NCBI GenBank assembly: GCA_014377795.1
Contig: JACMOY010000456.1
Location: 1-13,632 of the forward strand
Length of the DNA: 13,632 nt
Reading direction: 5' to 3'
Origin: Actinomycetota bacterium
GTDB taxonomy: Bacteria > Actinomycetota > Actinomycetes > Actinomycetales > Angustibacteraceae
Part shown: positions 6,798 to 13,632 of the stretch, in pieces
Layout: each line of letters opens with the position of its first letter
How positions within the stretch are numbered: the first letter of the stretch is position 1
Made by a program: the position numbers and the translations under genes
The notes under the pieces: generated by a model
Database searches by the model: none
Told to the model about the DNA's origin: nothing
What the model saw: only the letters and a program-made list of their open reading frames with translations

Positions 6798-7604
6798 GTG
6801 CTGCTGAGTCGCCGAGGCCGGACCATCCTCGCCGCGGCGATGGGCCTGGGCCTGGCGTTCATCTACCTGCCGCTGCTCGTCGTGGTGGTGAACTCCTTCA
6901 ACGCCAGCCAGGTCTTCGCCTGGCCGCCGCGCAGCCTGACGACCCGCTGGTGGCGCGAGGTCGCCTCCAACACCGGCGTGCGCGAGGCCGTCCTGACCTC
7001 GGTCGAGGTCGGCCTGGTGGCCACCGTCACGGCCGTGGTGCTCGGGACGCTGCTCGCGTTCGCGCTGGCCCGTTACACGTTCTTCGGCCGCCAGAGCGTG
7101 TCCGTGCTGGTGGTCCTGCCGATCGCGCTGCCGGGCATCGTCACCGCGCTCGCGCTGCGCACGGCCTTCCAGACCTTCCTGGGCGTCGAGCTGTCGATCT
7201 GGACGGTGGCCGTCTCGCACGCGACGTTCTGCATGGTCGTGGTCTACAACAACGTCATCGCTCGGCTGCGGCGCACCGGCACCACCGCCGAGGAGGCCTC
7301 GGCCGACCTGGGGGCCGACGGCTTCACGACGTTCCGCCTGGTCACCTTCCCGCTGCTGCGCGGGGCCCTGCTCGCCGGCGCCCTGCTCGCGTTCGGCCTG
7401 TCGTTCGACGAGATCGTCGTCACGCTGTCCACCGCGCCGCCGGGTGTCACCACGCTGCCGATCTGGATCTTCCAGAACCTCTCGCGCCCCAACCAGGCTC
7501 CCGTCGTCAACGTCGTTGCGGCGGTGCTGGTGCTGCTGTCGGTGGTGCCCCTCTACCTGAGCCAGCGACTGGCCGCCGACACGGTGACCGCCGGGCGGCT
7601 CTGA
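6798..7604 (+). CDS. Polyamine-type ABC transporter permease (PotC-like)
   Basis: A 268-residue membrane protein, the second channel subunit. Hydrophobic segments lie at roughly 8-31, 66-92, 101-124, 135-153, 188-210 and 234-254. The EAA loop is at about 165-190 (EEASADLGADGFTTFRLVTFP). The N-terminal FIYLPLLVVVVNSFNAS is characteristic of PotC proteins. GTG 6798 has GAGGGGA at 6786-6792 at good spacing, confirming the start. It closes the four-gene importer operon; the aminotransferase-like gene begins 31 nt later and could be read through, but has its own -10-like element. Confidence 0.93.
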   Translation: MLLSRRGRTILAAAMGLGLAFIYLPLLVVVVNSFNASQVFAWPPRSLTTRWWREVASNTGVREAVLTSVEVGLVATVTAVVLGTLLAFALARYTFFGRQSVSVLVVLPIALPGIVTALALRTAFQTFLGVELSIWTVAVSHATFCMVVVYNNVIARLRRTGTTAEEASADLGADGFTTFRLVTFPLLRGALLAGALLAFGLSFDEIVVTLSTAPPGVTTLPIWIFQNLSRPNQAPVVNVVAAVLVLLSVVPLYLSQRLAADTVTAGRL

Positions 7605-7635
7605 GACCGCCCAACCGGTTTGACAGCATCAGGGC

Positions 7636-8814
7636 GTGCCGGCACCCGCGAGCGACGTCCTCCTGGTCGACCTGAGCGACGACGAGCTGCGCCGGCGCGG
7701 TGGCATCAAGTGGACCCTGCCGGACGCCGACGTGCTGGCCGCCTGGGTGGCCGAGACCGACCTGGCGATCGCGCCGGTCGTCACCGCGGCGCTGCACGAG
7801 GCCGTCGAGCGCGGGGACCTCGGGTACCCCCCGCTGGACCACGCCACACCGCTGCCCGAAGCCCTGGCCGCGTACGCCCTCGACGCCCTGTGCTGGACGA
7901 TCGACCCGGCCCACGTCGTCCTCGTCGGCGATGTCATGGCCGGTGTGCTCATCACGCTGAAGACGTTGTGCGGCAACGGTCCTGTCGTCGTGCCCACGCC
8001 CTCCTACCCGCCCTTCCTGGACGTCGTCCCGCTGGCCGGGCGCGAGCTGGTGACTGTCCCGCTCGATCCCGGCGCCGAGCACGCCGTCCTGGATCTCGAC
8101 CAGATCGGCGCGGCGCTCTCGGTCGGGGACGCGACGCTGCTGCTGTGCAACCCGCACAACCCGTGGGGTCGCGCGTTCACCCGCGACGAGCTCGAGGGCC
8201 TGCGCGACGTCGTGGTGCGCTACGGCGCACGCGTCATCAGCGACGACATCCACGCACCCCTGGTGCTGCCCGGCGCCACGCACGTGCCGTACGCCGGCCT
8301 GCCCGGCACCGCGGGCCACGCGACCACCGTGATCTCGGCGAGCAAGGCGTGGAACGTGCCTGGCCTGAAGTGCGCACAGCTGGTGGCGGGCTCTGCCGCC
8401 GACGCCGCTGCCCTGCGCGGCATCCCGCACGTCGCCAACCACGGGCTGTCACCGCTCGGGGTCGCCGCGAACGTCGCGGCCTACCGCCACGGCCAGCCCT
8501 GGCTGGACGCCTTCGTGGGCAGACTGGACGAGAACCGCGCGCTGTTCGCCGACCTGGTCGCCGAGCACCTACCGCTGGCCCGGCACCGCCGGCTCGAGGC
8601 GACCTACCTGGCGTGGCTCGACGTCCGCGCCTACGGCGGCGACGATCCCGCTGGCGCTGCACTCGCACACGGCCGCGTCATGGTCAACGACGGACGCACC
8701 TTCGGTCCAGGGGGGCAGGGGCACGTGCGGATCAACCTGGCGACCTCTGCCGACCGGCTCGAGCGCGTCGTGACGCGCCTTGCCGCGGGACTGGCGCCCG
8801 CCGGTAGCCGCTGA
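7636..8814 (+). CDS. MalY/PatB-family PLP-dependent aminotransferase / C-S lyase
   Basis: The 392-residue product is a fold-type I PLP enzyme. Visible landmarks are N172 in CNPHNPWGR (172-179 from N), D203 in DDIHAPL, the Schiff-base K237 in SASKAWNVPGLK, and R365 in GHVRINLA, which binds the substrate carboxylate. The N-terminus (RRGGIKWT, then AAWVAETDLAIAPVV) matches the MalY/PatB subgroup, known for cystathionine beta-lyase or cysteine-S-conjugate lyase activity and sometimes aminotransfer. Cleavage of a C-S bond giving pyruvate, ammonia and a thiol is therefore the best guess, but specificity is open. GTG 7636 is preceded by CAGCAT 6 nt upstream. The stop is 3 nt from the end of the convergent DUF2237 gene. 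Confidence 0.9.
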   Translation: MPAPASDVLLVDLSDDELRRRGGIKWTLPDADVLAAWVAETDLAIAPVVTAALHEAVERGDLGYPPLDHATPLPEALAAYALDALCWTIDPAHVVLVGDVMAGVLITLKTLCGNGPVVVPTPSYPPFLDVVPLAGRELVTVPLDPGAEHAVLDLDQIGAALSVGDATLLLCNPHNPWGRAFTRDELEGLRDVVVRYGARVISDDIHAPLVLPGATHVPYAGLPGTAGHATTVISASKAWNVPGLKCAQLVAGSAADAAALRGIPHVANHGLSPLGVAANVAAYRHGQPWLDAFVGRLDENRALFADLVAEHLPLARHRRLEATYLAWLDVRAYGGDDPAGAALAHGRVMVNDGRTFGPGGQGHVRINLATSADRLERVVTRLAAGLAPAGSR

Positions 8815-8817
8815 CGG

Positions 8818-9210
8818 CTAGGGGGCGAGCGAGCTCGGGTCGGCGGGGACGTCGACGGCGTGCTCCTGCAGAGCCGACAGCGGCACCACCTGCAGCACGC
8901 TCTCGTTCGTCGCGGCCAGAACCACGTGGGCCGCGGAGCCGTCCCGGTGGGCCCGCGCCCAGTTCAGGGCAGTCACGCACCAGCGGTCCCCCGGCACCAG
9001 CCCCGGGAAGCCGTACTCGGGGCGCGGCGTCGACAGGTCGTTGCCGATCCCGCGCTGGTGGTCCAGGAACTCGGCCGTCACGACCGCGCAGATGGTGTGC
9101 CGACCGAGGTCCTGCGGGCCCGAGCTGCAGCAGCCGTCGCGGAAGAAGCCGGTCATCGGCGCTGTGCCGCAGACCTCCAGCTCGCCCCCCAGGACGTTGC
9201 GTTCCGCCAT
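8818..9210 (-). CDS. DUF2237 family protein
   Basis: A 130-residue protein matching DUF2237, a conserved bacterial family of unknown function. The diagnostic blocks are NVLGGELEVCG (5-15), PMTGFFRDGCC (18-28), HTICAVVTAEFLD (38-50), GNDLSTPRPEYGFPGLVPGDRW in overlapping parts (56-77), and a VVLAATNE stretch near 97-104. The cysteines at 14, 27, 28, 41 and 78 could bind a metal or be redox active; this is inference. ATG 9210 is chosen because the family homology begins four codons in; a GATGCT element lies 6 nt upstream. The open frame continues to an ATG at 9294 but that extension shows no family similarity. Confidence 0.9.
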   Translation of the reverse strand: MAERNVLGGELEVCGTAPMTGFFRDGCCSSGPQDLGRHTICAVVTAEFLDHQRGIGNDLSTPRPEYGFPGLVPGDRWCVTALNWARAHRDGSAAHVVLAATNESVLQVVPLSALQEHAVDVPADPSSLAP

Positions 9211-9342
9211 GGGCCCAGCATCGCGTGCCCGGCCGCCCCTGACCAGCGCCCAGCCCATGACGTGCAGGTCCCACGATGGTGCTGGATGAGCCACTTCATG
9301 GGTCTGCCGGTGCTGGCGCCGCGGCGTCGTGAGGGTGACTGG

Positions 9343-10701
9343 TCAGTTGGCGTGCTCGAGCATGACCTCGAGGTGCCACTCGAGCCGTGAGGCGTCGACC
9401 CTGTCGCGACCGGGTCGGCCGCGGGGCAGTGGCCGCGGTGCTGGTGGTGCGGTGGAGTCGTACGTCGCGCCGGTCGGCGTCGTCAGGGTGACGGTGTGTG
9501 CAGCCTTGTCACTTCCGGTGGTGGTGGCTGCCCAGCCGGGGGCCGCCTTGGCCTGGTTGCACGCCTCGCAGAGTCCTTGGCCGTTGTCGGCGGTGGTCAG
9601 CCCGCCGTCGGCGTGCGCGCGGACGTGGTCGACGTGACGGACCGGCGCGTCGCACCACGGGGTGCGACACGTGCGGTCCCGCAGCCGGATGAACTCGGCC
9701 AGGGCAGGTGGGAAGCACCGCGACCGGGACTCCATCGCGACCAGCGCCCCGGTGTCCGGGGTCGCGTACAACCGACGCAGCTGCACCGCCGCGTCCAGCC
9801 CGGCGCCGGCCAGCTGACGCACCAGGCCACCGGGCACCACCCCGTACCCCTGCACCACCGCCGTGTCCTCGCTCGGACTCTGGCCGAGCAGGACCTCGTC
9901 GGAGACCACCACGTTCACCGTCACCGGAACCCGCGGCAGCCCGCTGTCGGGTTGGCCCAGGAGGCGGGTGGCCAGGGTGTCGGCCATCACCGGACCCCGA
10001 CCCCGCTCATCCCCCGCGGCGCGGGCGGCGTCCGCGGCCCGAGTCAGCTCGGCGAACACCCCCACCCCCGTCGCCACCGCCAACAGCGCGGTCAGGTACG
10101 TCATGGCGTCCGGGGCCGGGCGCAACGACACCGACCGCTGCGACTGCGCCCGCCGGCAGCGCGCCACCACAGATTCCGGGTCCAGCCGGTACGCCAGCCG
10201 GCGCAGCTCACCGACCAGCTCACGCTCACCCCACCGCGCCCACACCTCCGGCGCGTCACCCAGCTCCTGGTCGACCACCGCGCGGTGCTCCAGGGACAGG
10301 CACGCCGTCTCACGGGCCACCACCGTGGCCCGCCACTCACTGATCAACCCCACCCGCAACGCAGCCAGCGTGCAGGGCAGCTCACGGGTCAGCACCCGAG
10401 CCAGACCCACCTGCCGCTCACCCCGGTGATGGGACTCCCGACGCGCCAACGCCACCTGCAACCCCACACCCTGCCCCTGCCGGTCGAGCGGCACACCGGC
10501 CGCGGCGTGGGCGGCCCGCACCGAGCTGTCAAGGGCCGCGGCCGCCGCGACTTGTGCCCCCTCGACCCGACACTTCAACGACTCGAGCTCACCCAGCAGG
10601 GCGACCAGGTCGACCTCACGCACCCCAGAGGCGTCGAGGGCGCAAAGGTCAGCGCCGAGCCGGGCGACCCGCTCGCGCAGCGCCGAGGTCACGTCTGTCA
10701 T
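9343..10701 (-). CDS. DUF222 / HNH endonuclease domain protein (13E12-repeat type)
   Basis: A 452-residue protein with an N-terminal DUF222 region (about 20-290) and a C-terminal HNH nuclease fold. The HNH part shows C345 and C350 (CRTPWC), H356-V-D-H359, N373, and C378/C381 (GLCEACNQAK), so the zinc knuckle and the catalytic histidine/asparagine positions are present. Known of the family: this is the abundant multicopy actinobacterial 13E12/REP13E12 group; its cellular role is poorly defined. ATG 10701 is chosen because family similarity and a clear promoter both sit at this point; the frame runs on upstream without similarity. No Shine-Dalgarno is seen and the predicted 5' leader is about a dozen nt. 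Promoter and LexA box are listed separately. No truncation is seen, and the gene is intact. Confidence 0.92.
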   Translation of the reverse strand: MTDVTSALRERVARLGADLCALDASGVREVDLVALLGELESLKCRVEGAQVAAAAALDSSVRAAHAAAGVPLDRQGQGVGLQVALARRESHHRGERQVGLARVLTRELPCTLAALRVGLISEWRATVVARETACLSLEHRAVVDQELGDAPEVWARWGERELVGELRRLAYRLDPESVVARCRRAQSQRSVSLRPAPDAMTYLTALLAVATGVGVFAELTRAADAARAAGDERGRGPVMADTLATRLLGQPDSGLPRVPVTVNVVVSDEVLLGQSPSEDTAVVQGYGVVPGGLVRQLAGAGLDAAVQLRRLYATPDTGALVAMESRSRCFPPALAEFIRLRDRTCRTPWCDAPVRHVDHVRAHADGGLTTADNGQGLCEACNQAKAAPGWAATTTGSDKAAHTVTLTTPTGATYDSTAPPAPRPLPRGRPGRDRVDASRLEWHLEVMLEHAN

Positions 10702-10705
10702 TGTT

Positions 10706-10721
10706 TCGTACGCGTGTTCTA
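10706..10721 (-). promoter_or_regulatory. LexA-binding SOS box in the HNH promoter
   Basis: Plus-strand TCGTAC-GCGT-GTTCTA matches the mycobacterial/actinobacterial SOS consensus TCGAAC-N4-GTTCGA at 10 of 12 defined positions, with one change in each half-site. It abuts the last base of the -10 hexamer and covers the predicted start of transcription, an ideal position for LexA repression. Established knowledge: several 13E12-repeat genes of Mycobacterium tuberculosis carry SOS boxes. DNA-damage induction here is inferred. Confidence 0.72.
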
Positions 10722-10749
10722 TTCTATCCGGTGTTGGGGGACCTGACAA
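10721..10749 (-). promoter_or_regulatory. Sigma-70-type promoter of the HNH gene
   Basis: On the minus strand a -35 TTGTCA (plus 10749-10744) and a -10 TAGAAT (plus 10726-10721) are separated by exactly 17 nt. Each differs from the consensus at one base. Predicted transcription start is near 10714, about 13 nt before the ATG. This is the best-formed promoter in the window and is unusually AT-rich for its surroundings. Confidence 0.7.
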
Positions 10750-10839
10750 GACCTCACTTCGAGACCGGCAACGACGTCGGCCACCCCCGCAGACACACCA
10801 CCAGTTGCCTCGATCGAGCCGGCTCGCCATGCTCGCGGC

Positions 10840-11343
10840 ATGCCCGCCCCCCCCACGCCGCCTGCCGCGGCCATGGACCAACCGGCCCGAGCCGAGCTCG
10901 AGGCGTTCCTGGACGAGCACCGGACGGCGCTGGACGACGCGCTGGACGGGCTGAGCGAGGAGCAGGCCCGCGTGTCGCTGGTGCCCAGCCGGACGACGCT
11001 GCTCGGCCTGGTCAAGCACGCCACCTTCGTCGAGCAGGTGTGGTTCGACGAGGCCGTCACCGGGCGGTCGCGGGCGCAGATCGCCATCCCCCGCACCGCT
11101 GACGAGTCCTTCGTCCTCACCGACCACGACACCATCGCCTCCGTCGTGCTGGCCCACCGCGAGGCGTGCGCAGCAGCCCGCCGCGCGACGTCGTCCCTGG
11201 GCCTGGACGACGTCGTCAGCGGCAACCGCCGCGGTCCGCTGGCGCTGCGCTGGATCTACCTGCACGTGCTGCGCGAGCTCGCGCAGCACTGCGGTCACGC
11301 CGACATCCTGCGCGAGCAGATCCTGCACGGGCGGTCCGCCTGA
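10840..11343 (+). CDS. DinB-like / DUF664 family protein
   Basis: A 167-residue helical-bundle protein of the DinB/DUF664 superfamily, which includes thiol-dependent transferases such as mycothiol-dependent enzymes. Helix one is around ELEAFLDEHRTALDDAL. H60 (LLGLVKHATFVEQVWF) together with H150 and H153 (AQHCGHADILREQI) are the likely metal ligands, matching the superfamily pattern. The substrate is unknown. ATG 10840 is preferred because CATGCT lies 6 nt upstream in -10 position; ATG 10873 (MDQPARAEL) is an alternative that would still retain the full domain. Neither has a Shine-Dalgarno. The gene is divergent from the HNH gene and its stop is 9 nt from the end of the convergent mutase gene. 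Confidence 0.82.
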   Translation: MPAPPTPPAAAMDQPARAELEAFLDEHRTALDDALDGLSEEQARVSLVPSRTTLLGLVKHATFVEQVWFDEAVTGRSRAQIAIPRTADESFVLTDHDTIASVVLAHREACAAARRATSSLGLDDVVSGNRRGPLALRWIYLHVLRELAQHCGHADILREQILHGRSA

Positions 11344-11352
11344 CCGGGGCCC

Positions 11353-13410
11353 TCAGTCCGTCAGCGGCGGCAGGCCGCGGGACGTGCGGATCACGCCGAC
11401 GATCTGGCCCATCAGCTCGGTCAGACCGGTGTCCTTGGGGGTGAACACCGCAGCCACCCCCAGGGCTCGCAGGGCCGCCTCATCGGCCGGCGGGATGATG
11501 CCGCCGAGCACGACCGGCACGTCGCCCGCACCCGCCGCGCGCAAGCCCTCCAGCACCGCCGGCACGACCTGCAGGTGCGAGCCGGAGAGCACCGACAACC
11601 CGACGCAGTGGACGTCCTCGGCCACGGCAGCGGCCACGATCTGCGCGGGGGTCAGCCGGATCCCCTGGTACACCACCTCGAACCCGGCGTCCCGCGCCCG
11701 CACCGCAACCTGCTCGGCGCCGTTGGAGTGCCCGTCCAGACCCGGCTTGCCCACCAGCAGCCGCAGTCGACCACCGAGCTCGTCACCGGTGCGGCGCACC
11801 AGGTCACGCACCTGCGCCAGGGCGCGGCCGGCGTCCTCGCCCAGCCCGGACGACGCCCCCACCGACCCGCTGACGCCGGTCGGTGCGCGGTACTCGCCGA
11901 ACACCCCGCGCAGCGCCTGCGCCCACTCCCCCGTCGTGACGCCGGCCCGAGCGCACTCCAACGTCGCGGTCATCAGGTTTGCCTCGCTCGAGGCGTCAGA
12001 CACCAGCTGTCGCAACCCTTTCGCGGCCTGCTCGCAGCGCTCGGGATCAGCATCACGCTCGTCGCGCCACTGCTTCACCGCGTCGACCGCCAGCTGCTCG
12101 ACGCGCGGATCGACCAGCTGGACGGCGGCACCGAGGTCCGCGGTGAGCGGGCTCGGCTCGGTGGTCTGGAAGCGGTTCACCCCCACGACGACGTCCAGCC
12201 CGGCCTCGATCCGCTGACGCCGCAACGAGTGCGACGCCACGAGCGCCGACTTCATGTACCCGGACTCGATCGCCGCGACGGCCCCGCCGGCGTCCTGCAC
12301 CCGCTGCATCTCGGCTCGCGCACCATCGGCGATCTCGGCCACCTTGGCCTCGACGACGACGCTGCCCTCGAACAGGTCGTCGTGCTCGAGCAGGTCGGAC
12401 TCGAACGCCAGCACCTGCTGCATCCGCAGCGACCACTGCTGGTCCCACGGTCTGGGCAGGCCCAGCGCCTCGTTCCACGCGGGCAGCTGCACCGCGCGCG
12501 CCCGAGCGTCCTTCGACAGGGTCACCGCGAGCATCTCGAGCACGATCCGCTGGACGTTGTTCTCCGGCTGGGCCTCGGTCAGGCCCAGCGAGTTGACCTG
12601 CACGCCGTACCGGAACCGTCGCGCGGCGCCGTCCTCGATGCCGTACCGCTCGCGGGTCACCTCGTCCCAGAGCTGGGTGAAGGCGCGCACCTTGCACATC
12701 TCCTCGACGAACCGGACCCCCGCGTTGACGAAGAACGAGACCCGCGCCACGACGTCCACGAACCGCTCGGGGGGCACCTGACCGCCGGCGCGCACGGCAT
12801 CCAGCACCGCGATCGCCGTCGACAAGGCGAACGCGACCTCCTGCACCGGCGTCGCCCCGGCCTCCTGCAGGTGGTAGCTGCAGATGTTGATCGGGTTCCA
12901 CCGCGGCATCGCGGTGACGGTGTAGGCGATCAGGTCGGTGGTCAGCCGCAGGCTGGGCACGGGTGCGAACACGTAGGTCCCGCGCGAGAGGTACTCCTTG
13001 ATGATGTCGTTCTGGGTCGTGCCGGCGAGCTCGCGGACGGCGGCAGCGGGGTCCTCGCCGGCGGCCAGCGCCTGCTCTTCGGTGACCACCTGGTACAGCG
13101 CGAGCAGCCACATCGCGGTGGCGTTGATGGTCATCGAGGTGTTCATCTGCTCAAGCGGGATCTGGTCGAACAGCGTCCGCACGTCACCGACGTGGGCGAC
13201 CGGCACCCCGACCTTGCCGACCTCACCCCGGGCCAGCTCGTGGTCGGGGTCGTAGCCGGTCTGGGTGGGCAGGTCGAACGCGACGGACAGACCGGTCTGG
13301 CCCTTGCCCAGGTTCGCGCGGAACAGGGCGTTGGACGCCGTCGCGCTGGAGTGCCCGGCGTACGTGCGCATCACCCAGGGGTGGTCGCGGGGCCTTGGCG
13401 GTGGGGGCAC
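11353..13410 (-). CDS. meaA: Ethylmalonyl-CoA mutase, B12-dependent (MeaA/Ecm)
   Basis: The 685-residue protein is an adenosylcobalamin-dependent acyl-CoA mutase with fused substrate and cobalamin domains. The N-terminal barrel has MRTYAGHSSA, GLSVAFDLPTQTGYDPDHE (diagnostic of ethylmalonyl-CoA rather than methylmalonyl-CoA mutase), TTQNDIIKEYLSRG and NICSYHLQEAGATPVQE. The C-terminal cobalamin domain (about 545-685) has DGHSNG, the D-x-H-x2-G motif with H561 as the cobalt ligand, and GLSVLSGSH and GGIIP. Established role: converts ethylmalonyl-CoA to methylsuccinyl-CoA in the ethylmalonyl-CoA pathway of acetate assimilation and, in actinomycetes, acyl-CoA precursor supply. GTG 13410 is chosen because AGGAGG (plus 13422-13417) lies 6 nt upstream; the ATG at 13437 overlaps that site. 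Crotonyl-CoA carboxylase/reductase, a usual partner, is not in view. Confidence 0.95.
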   Translation of the reverse strand: MPPPPRPRDHPWVMRTYAGHSSATASNALFRANLGKGQTGLSVAFDLPTQTGYDPDHELARGEVGKVGVPVAHVGDVRTLFDQIPLEQMNTSMTINATAMWLLALYQVVTEEQALAAGEDPAAAVRELAGTTQNDIIKEYLSRGTYVFAPVPSLRLTTDLIAYTVTAMPRWNPINICSYHLQEAGATPVQEVAFALSTAIAVLDAVRAGGQVPPERFVDVVARVSFFVNAGVRFVEEMCKVRAFTQLWDEVTRERYGIEDGAARRFRYGVQVNSLGLTEAQPENNVQRIVLEMLAVTLSKDARARAVQLPAWNEALGLPRPWDQQWSLRMQQVLAFESDLLEHDDLFEGSVVVEAKVAEIADGARAEMQRVQDAGGAVAAIESGYMKSALVASHSLRRQRIEAGLDVVVGVNRFQTTEPSPLTADLGAAVQLVDPRVEQLAVDAVKQWRDERDADPERCEQAAKGLRQLVSDASSEANLMTATLECARAGVTTGEWAQALRGVFGEYRAPTGVSGSVGASSGLGEDAGRALAQVRDLVRRTGDELGGRLRLLVGKPGLDGHSNGAEQVAVRARDAGFEVVYQGIRLTPAQIVAAAVAEDVHCVGLSVLSGSHLQVVPAVLEGLRAAGAGDVPVVLGGIIPPADEAALRALGVAAVFTPKDTGLTELMGQIVGVIRTSRGLPPLTD

Positions 13411-13416
13411 GGTGGA

Positions 13417-13422
13417 CCTCCT
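13417..13422 (-). promoter_or_regulatory. Shine-Dalgarno site fixing the meaA start
   Basis: A perfect AGGAGG on the minus strand, 6 nt before GTG 13410. It makes the GTG the start in preference to the in-frame ATG nine codons upstream, and shows that meaA, unlike most first genes here, is translated from a leadered mRNA. Confidence 0.8.
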
Positions 13423-13498
13423 CGTCCTGCACCGCAACCTACCCGCGGCTCACCCCGGCGCGGCAGCCCCGCGAACCGTGACCGTCGTCACCCCCACG

Positions 13499-13566
13499 CC
13501 GGCACTTGCTGCACTACTTGCCGCCCGTCTCGCAGAGGTGGTGGCAGGTTGTGGAGCAAGTGCCGG
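13499..13566. repeat. Large near-perfect hairpin, probable dispersed palindromic element
   Basis: A 33-nt left arm (13499-13531, beginning CCGGCACTTGCT) and a 32-nt right arm (13535-13566, ending AGCAAGTGCCGG) are reverse complements apart from a few mismatches and one bulged base, around a GCA loop (13532-13534). The outer 12 bp pair perfectly, and 23 of the outer 27 positions match. No T-tract follows on either strand. It lies about 90 nt upstream of meaA in non-coding DNA (13411-13632 holds no recognisable gene). Alternatives are a bidirectional terminator, a structured 5' leader, or a REP/MITE-like interspersed repeat; the mismatched, extended stem favours the last. Confidence 0.7.
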
Positions 13567-13632
13567 GGGTTTGGTGGGTGAGGCGGGCGCGGGGGGGGCG
13601 GCCGTGCCGAGCCGGGTGGACCCGATCCCCTC

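Noticed and set aside
9211..9342. Possible small gene or terminator between the HNH gene and the DUF2237 gene
   Set aside because: No start with ribosome site, no recognisable peptide and no strong hairpin; it probably only holds the DUF2237 promoter.
11344..11352. GGGCCC palindrome between convergent DinB-like gene and meaA
   Set aside because: Only 6 bp, expected by chance in this base composition; too small to act as a terminator stem.
13411..13498. Possible cobalamin riboswitch before meaA
   Set aside because: The leader is short and I see no B12-box-like conserved sequence.
11575..13581. 668-codon open frame on the plus strand opposite meaA
   Set aside because: It is antisense to an unmistakable mutase; the translation is Arg/His/Pro-rich without family resemblance, as expected from GC-rich shadow frames.
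13450..13632. Open minus-strand frame entering from the right edge and ending at 13450
   Set aside because: It is Ala/Pro/Thr-rich, low-complexity, and runs straight through the large hairpin; no domain is visible, so it is not called as a gene tail.

Overview
The window is very GC-rich DNA with tightly packed genes, GTG starts and 1-4 nt gene overlaps. It reads as chromosome of a high-GC actinobacterium. A DUF222/HNH (13E12-type) gene, an actinobacterial MeaA-type ethylmalonyl-CoA mutase and a DUF664 DinB-like protein all fit that. I cannot name the genus, though the HNH variant suggests Micrococcales (Intrasporangiaceae-like).

Layout: (1) 1-34, first codons of a minus-strand gene leaving the window. 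(2) 74-1671 (+), a photolyase-like FAD protein with apparently inverted domain order, overlapped by a small DUF2256-DUF3253 zinc-ribbon gene. (3) 1684-3180 (-), a full-length Fe-S bacterial photolyase/cryptochrome (PhrB/CryB class), converging on the first pair; together they form a light-dependent DNA repair or photoreception cluster. (4) 3181-3535, a gap holding a GNAT-like C-terminal remnant, a 28-bp inverted repeat and a -10-like element. (5) 3536-7604 (+), an ABC importer operon of the spermidine/putrescine class: ATPase, lipoprotein, two permeases. (6) 7636-8814 (+), a MalY/PatB-type PLP enzyme, converging on a DUF2237 gene (8818-9210, -). (7) 9343-10701 (-), a DUF222/HNH gene whose promoter carries a convincing LexA (SOS) box. 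(8) 10840-11343 (+), a DUF664/DinB-like protein. (9) 11353-13410 (-), ethylmalonyl-CoA mutase. (10) 13411-13632, non-coding, with a large hairpin that looks like a dispersed palindromic element.

The most unusual items are the photolyase-like protein whose alpha/beta domain seems to follow its FAD domain while keeping an Fe-S-type cysteine set, the SOS-box promoter of the HNH gene, the 68-nt hairpin near the right edge, and a recurrent A-N3-T element exactly 6 nt before seven start codons, suggesting widespread leaderless transcription. No CRISPR array, tRNA, rRNA, insertion sequence or obvious defence island was seen.
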